NCBI RefSeq assembly: GCF_000482465.1
Contig: NZ_AXVJ01000025.1
Location: 124,001 to 188,000, forward strand
Source of the DNA: Runella limosa DSM 17973
GTDB lineage: Bacteria; Bacteroidota; Bacteroidia; Cytophagales; Spirosomataceae
Length of the DNA stretch: 64,000 bases
Direction: 5' to 3'
Part shown: piece after piece, positions 62,552 through 64,000 of the stretch
Layout of the letters: every line of letters starts with the position of its first letter
How positions within the stretch are numbered: position 1 is the first letter of the stretch
Made by a program: the position numbers and the translations under genes
The notes under the pieces: generated by a model
Database searches by the model: none
Told to the model about the DNA's origin: nothing
Seen by the model: only the letters and a program-made list of their open reading frames with translations

Positions 62552-63436
62552 ATGCAATTCAAACCTACCAAATACTTACTAAAAAAATACCAATCGACAT
62601 TTTTATCCTTTTTAGGATTATTATTGGGAGTTGTGGGGATTCCGTATCATATTTTTGGGCAAAAAATTCCCCAATATACAGGATACGCATTGGTATGGTC
62701 GGATGAGTTTTCCAACGACGGAACTCCTAACCCCCAAAACTGGGCTTTTGAAAAAGGATTTGTTCGCAACCACGAGTTACAATGGTACCAACCCGACAAT
62801 GCGTACGTCAAAAAAGGTAAACTTATCATCGAAGGACGGCGCGAGCAAAAGCCCAACCCAACATACAGCGCACAAAGCCAAGATTGGCGCAAACAGCGTG
62901 CCAACATCGACTATACCGCCGCTAGTTTAAAAACGCAAGGTCTGCACAGTTGGCAATATGGTCGCTTCGAAATGCGGGCTAAGATAGATACGCAAGCGGG
63001 AATTTGGCCTGCATTTTGGACGCTAGGCGTAGAAGGCGAATGGCCGCGCAACGGCGAAATCGACATCATGGAGTTTTACCGTGGTATGCTGTTGGCCAAT
63101 GTAGCGTGGGGAAGCGAAACTCGTTTCAAAGCGATTTGGCGCGACCTTAAAAAACCGATTGAGACGTTTCAAGACCCACGTTGGCGCAAGAAATTTCACG
63201 TGTGGCGCATGGACTGGGACGAAAAAGCCATTCGGCTTTACGTGGATGGTGAGTTGCTGAATTTTGTGGAACTTCAATATACCATCAACCAAGACGGGAC
63301 GCAGAAAAACCCATTTATGCAGCCTCACTATTTGTTGCTCAACCTCGCCATCGGCGGCGACAACGGGGGCGACCCTTCTTCTAGTCAATTTCCGTCCAAA
63401 TACATCATCGACTACGTACGCGTGTATCAAAAATAA
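62552..63436 (+). CDS. Glycoside hydrolase family 16 (beta-glucanase-like)
   Basis: This 294-residue protein has a hydrophobic N-terminus (about 16-36) that could be a signal peptide or anchor. GH16 motifs are LVWSDEFSNDGTPNPQNWAF (about 47-66) and the catalytic EIDIMEF with Glu169, Asp171 and Glu174, preceded by GIWPAFWTLG; the end reads KYIIDYVRVYQK. The intact ExDxxE motif supports activity on beta-1,3- or beta-1,3/1,4-glucans (laminarinase or licheninase). The NTF2-like gene follows after 8 bp. Confidence 0.93.
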   Translation: MQFKPTKYLLKKYQSTFLSFLGLLLGVVGIPYHIFGQKIPQYTGYALVWSDEFSNDGTPNPQNWAFEKGFVRNHELQWYQPDNAYVKKGKLIIEGRREQKPNPTYSAQSQDWRKQRANIDYTAASLKTQGLHSWQYGRFEMRAKIDTQAGIWPAFWTLGVEGEWPRNGEIDIMEFYRGMLLANVAWGSETRFKAIWRDLKKPIETFQDPRWRKKFHVWRMDWDEKAIRLYVDGELLNFVELQYTINQDGTQKNPFMQPHYLLLNLAIGGDNGGDPSSSQFPSKYIIDYVRVYQK

Positions 63437-63444
63437 ACATTGCT

Positions 63445-63828
63445 ATGAAATCACTCTTCTTGCCCGTGTTTTTCCTTCTTTCGTGGAAGGTATTTGCTCA
63501 AAATCCTGAAAAAATCGTTCAGCAGCAATTGGACGCTTACAACCGCCAAGACCTCAAAGCCTTTGTGGCAACCTACAGCGATACCGTTGAGATTTACAGT
63601 TTTCAAAACGCCAAACCGCGCGTTTTGACTAAGAAAGACTTGGAAGATGATTACGGAAGTCTTTTCAAAAAGTTTCCCCAAAACTTCGCTGCCTTGCACG
63701 GGCGAATTATTCAGGGCAACTACGTCATTGACAAAGAATACATTACGGGACGCGGCCAAGAATTTTCGGCCACCGCCATTTATCTGGTGGAGAAAGGACT
63801 GATACGCAAAGTATGGTTTTTACGCTAA
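63445..63828 (+). CDS. Secreted NTF2-like (SnoaL/DUF4440-type) protein
   Basis: This 127-residue protein has a signal peptide (about 1-19, ending VFAQ). The remainder has the NTF2-like pattern: IVQQQLDAYNRQDLKAFVAT (about 24-43), then YSDTVEIYSF and RGQEFSATAIYLVEKGLIRK. Such small cone-shaped proteins bind or turn over small molecules; no catalytic residues can be assigned. It lies 8 bp after the GH16 gene and is probably co-transcribed with it. Confidence 0.83.
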   Translation: MKSLFLPVFFLLSWKVFAQNPEKIVQQQLDAYNRQDLKAFVATYSDTVEIYSFQNAKPRVLTKKDLEDDYGSLFKKFPQNFAALHGRIIQGNYVIDKEYITGRGQEFSATAIYLVEKGLIRKVWFLR

Positions 63829-63840
63829 AACAAGCTGCAC

Positions 63841-63985
63841 AAGCTGCCCTCAAACTATAATTTGGGGGCAAAATGGACTAGCGTCTCTAAGCTGCCCCCG
63901 AACTATAATTCGGGGGGCAAAACGGCCTCGCGTCTCTAAGCTGCCCCCGAACTATGATTCGGGGGCAAAACGGACTAGCGTCTCC
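63841..63985. repeat. Three tandem 48-49 bp hairpin repeats
   Basis: Units at 63841-63888, 63889-63937 and 63938-63985 each begin AAGCTGCCC and end GCGTCTC(T/C). Each contains an inverted repeat, in units 2 and 3 GCCCCCGAA/TTCGGGGGC around CTAT(A/G)A. Unit 1 is the most diverged (CCCTCAAA/TTTGGGGG). It lies just after the NTF2-like gene and nearly reaches the window edge. Confidence 0.9.
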
Positions 63986-64000
63986 GACGCAAAACCGAAT

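Noticed and set aside
63841-63985. CRISPR array
   Set aside because: Units are directly adjacent with no variable spacers, and there are only three.
1-64000. tRNA or rRNA genes
   Set aside because: Intergenic gaps were read for cloverleaf-like and rRNA-like sequence and none was seen.

Overview
The window looks like part of the chromosome of a free-living member of the Bacteroidota, most likely order Cytophagales (a Runella, Spirosoma or Dyadobacter type of genome). This is inferred from the families present: DUF5916 and DUF5723 outer-membrane proteins, LytS/LytTR two-component regulation, secreted Ig-repeat adhesins and planctomycete-type DUF1549/DUF1553/DUF1501 pairs. Bacteroidota-style promoters (TTTG, about 20 bp, TAnnTTTG) also occur at many gene starts. 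I found no rRNA, tRNA, transposase, integrase or CRISPR array.

Layout. 1-3325 (minus strand): the 5' end of a large secreted Ig-repeat protein that runs off the window, and a secreted thioredoxin-like protein. 3583-27000: a large surface-polysaccharide locus. It starts with a Wzi-like outer-membrane protein, followed by a long plus-strand run of glycosyltransferases, methyltransferases, a Wzx-like flippase, a Wzy-like polymerase, a heptosyltransferase-like GT9, an AsnB-type amidotransferase, a WecB/TagA/CpsF transferase, two priming phosphoglycosyltransferases, a Gfo/Idh oxidoreductase and an RmlC-like protein. It closes with two more Wzi-like proteins. No Wza/Wzc export machinery lies inside the window. 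27015-35031: a BtuF-like binding protein, a GntP permease, a GH109-type oxidoreductase/glycosidase, and a PSCyt1/DUF1549/DUF1553 plus DUF1501 pair.

35146-44409 is mostly housekeeping on the minus strand: peptidyl-tRNA hydrolase downstream of a LytS/LytTR pair, hslV, pyruvate dehydrogenase E2 and lepA. lepA is followed by an antitoxin-like gene and a frameshifted YoeB-type toxin gene. A XisH/XisI pair follows. 44467-64000 mixes outer-membrane proteins (DUF5916, DUF5723), an NAD(P)-binding protein behind a structured leader RNA, a small HExxH membrane protein, adenine deaminase, an ECF-type sigma factor, a GNAT acetyltransferase, rarA, a crotonase, an orphan circularly permuted ATP-grasp protein, two secreted amidohydrolase-like proteins with degenerate metal sites, an M48 lipoprotein protease, a GH16 glucanase, an NTF2-like protein and a tandem hairpin repeat at the right edge.

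How the genes fit together. In the 6.1-23.9 kb block, genes touch or overlap by a few bases, so it probably acts as one or two operons that make a lipid-linked repeat unit, flip it, polymerise it and modify it. The Wzi-like proteins at both ends would hold or organise the polymer at the outer membrane. Two of these three Wzi genes share a promoter plus a 16-base leader motif. The most novel-looking signals are the leader RNA at 47416-47533 (a 13-bp closing stem and two mutually exclusive inner stems), the XisHI pair with no nitrogen-fixation context, the broken YoeB toxin behind an unfamiliar antitoxin, and the amidohydrolase pair that has lost its HxH metal motif.
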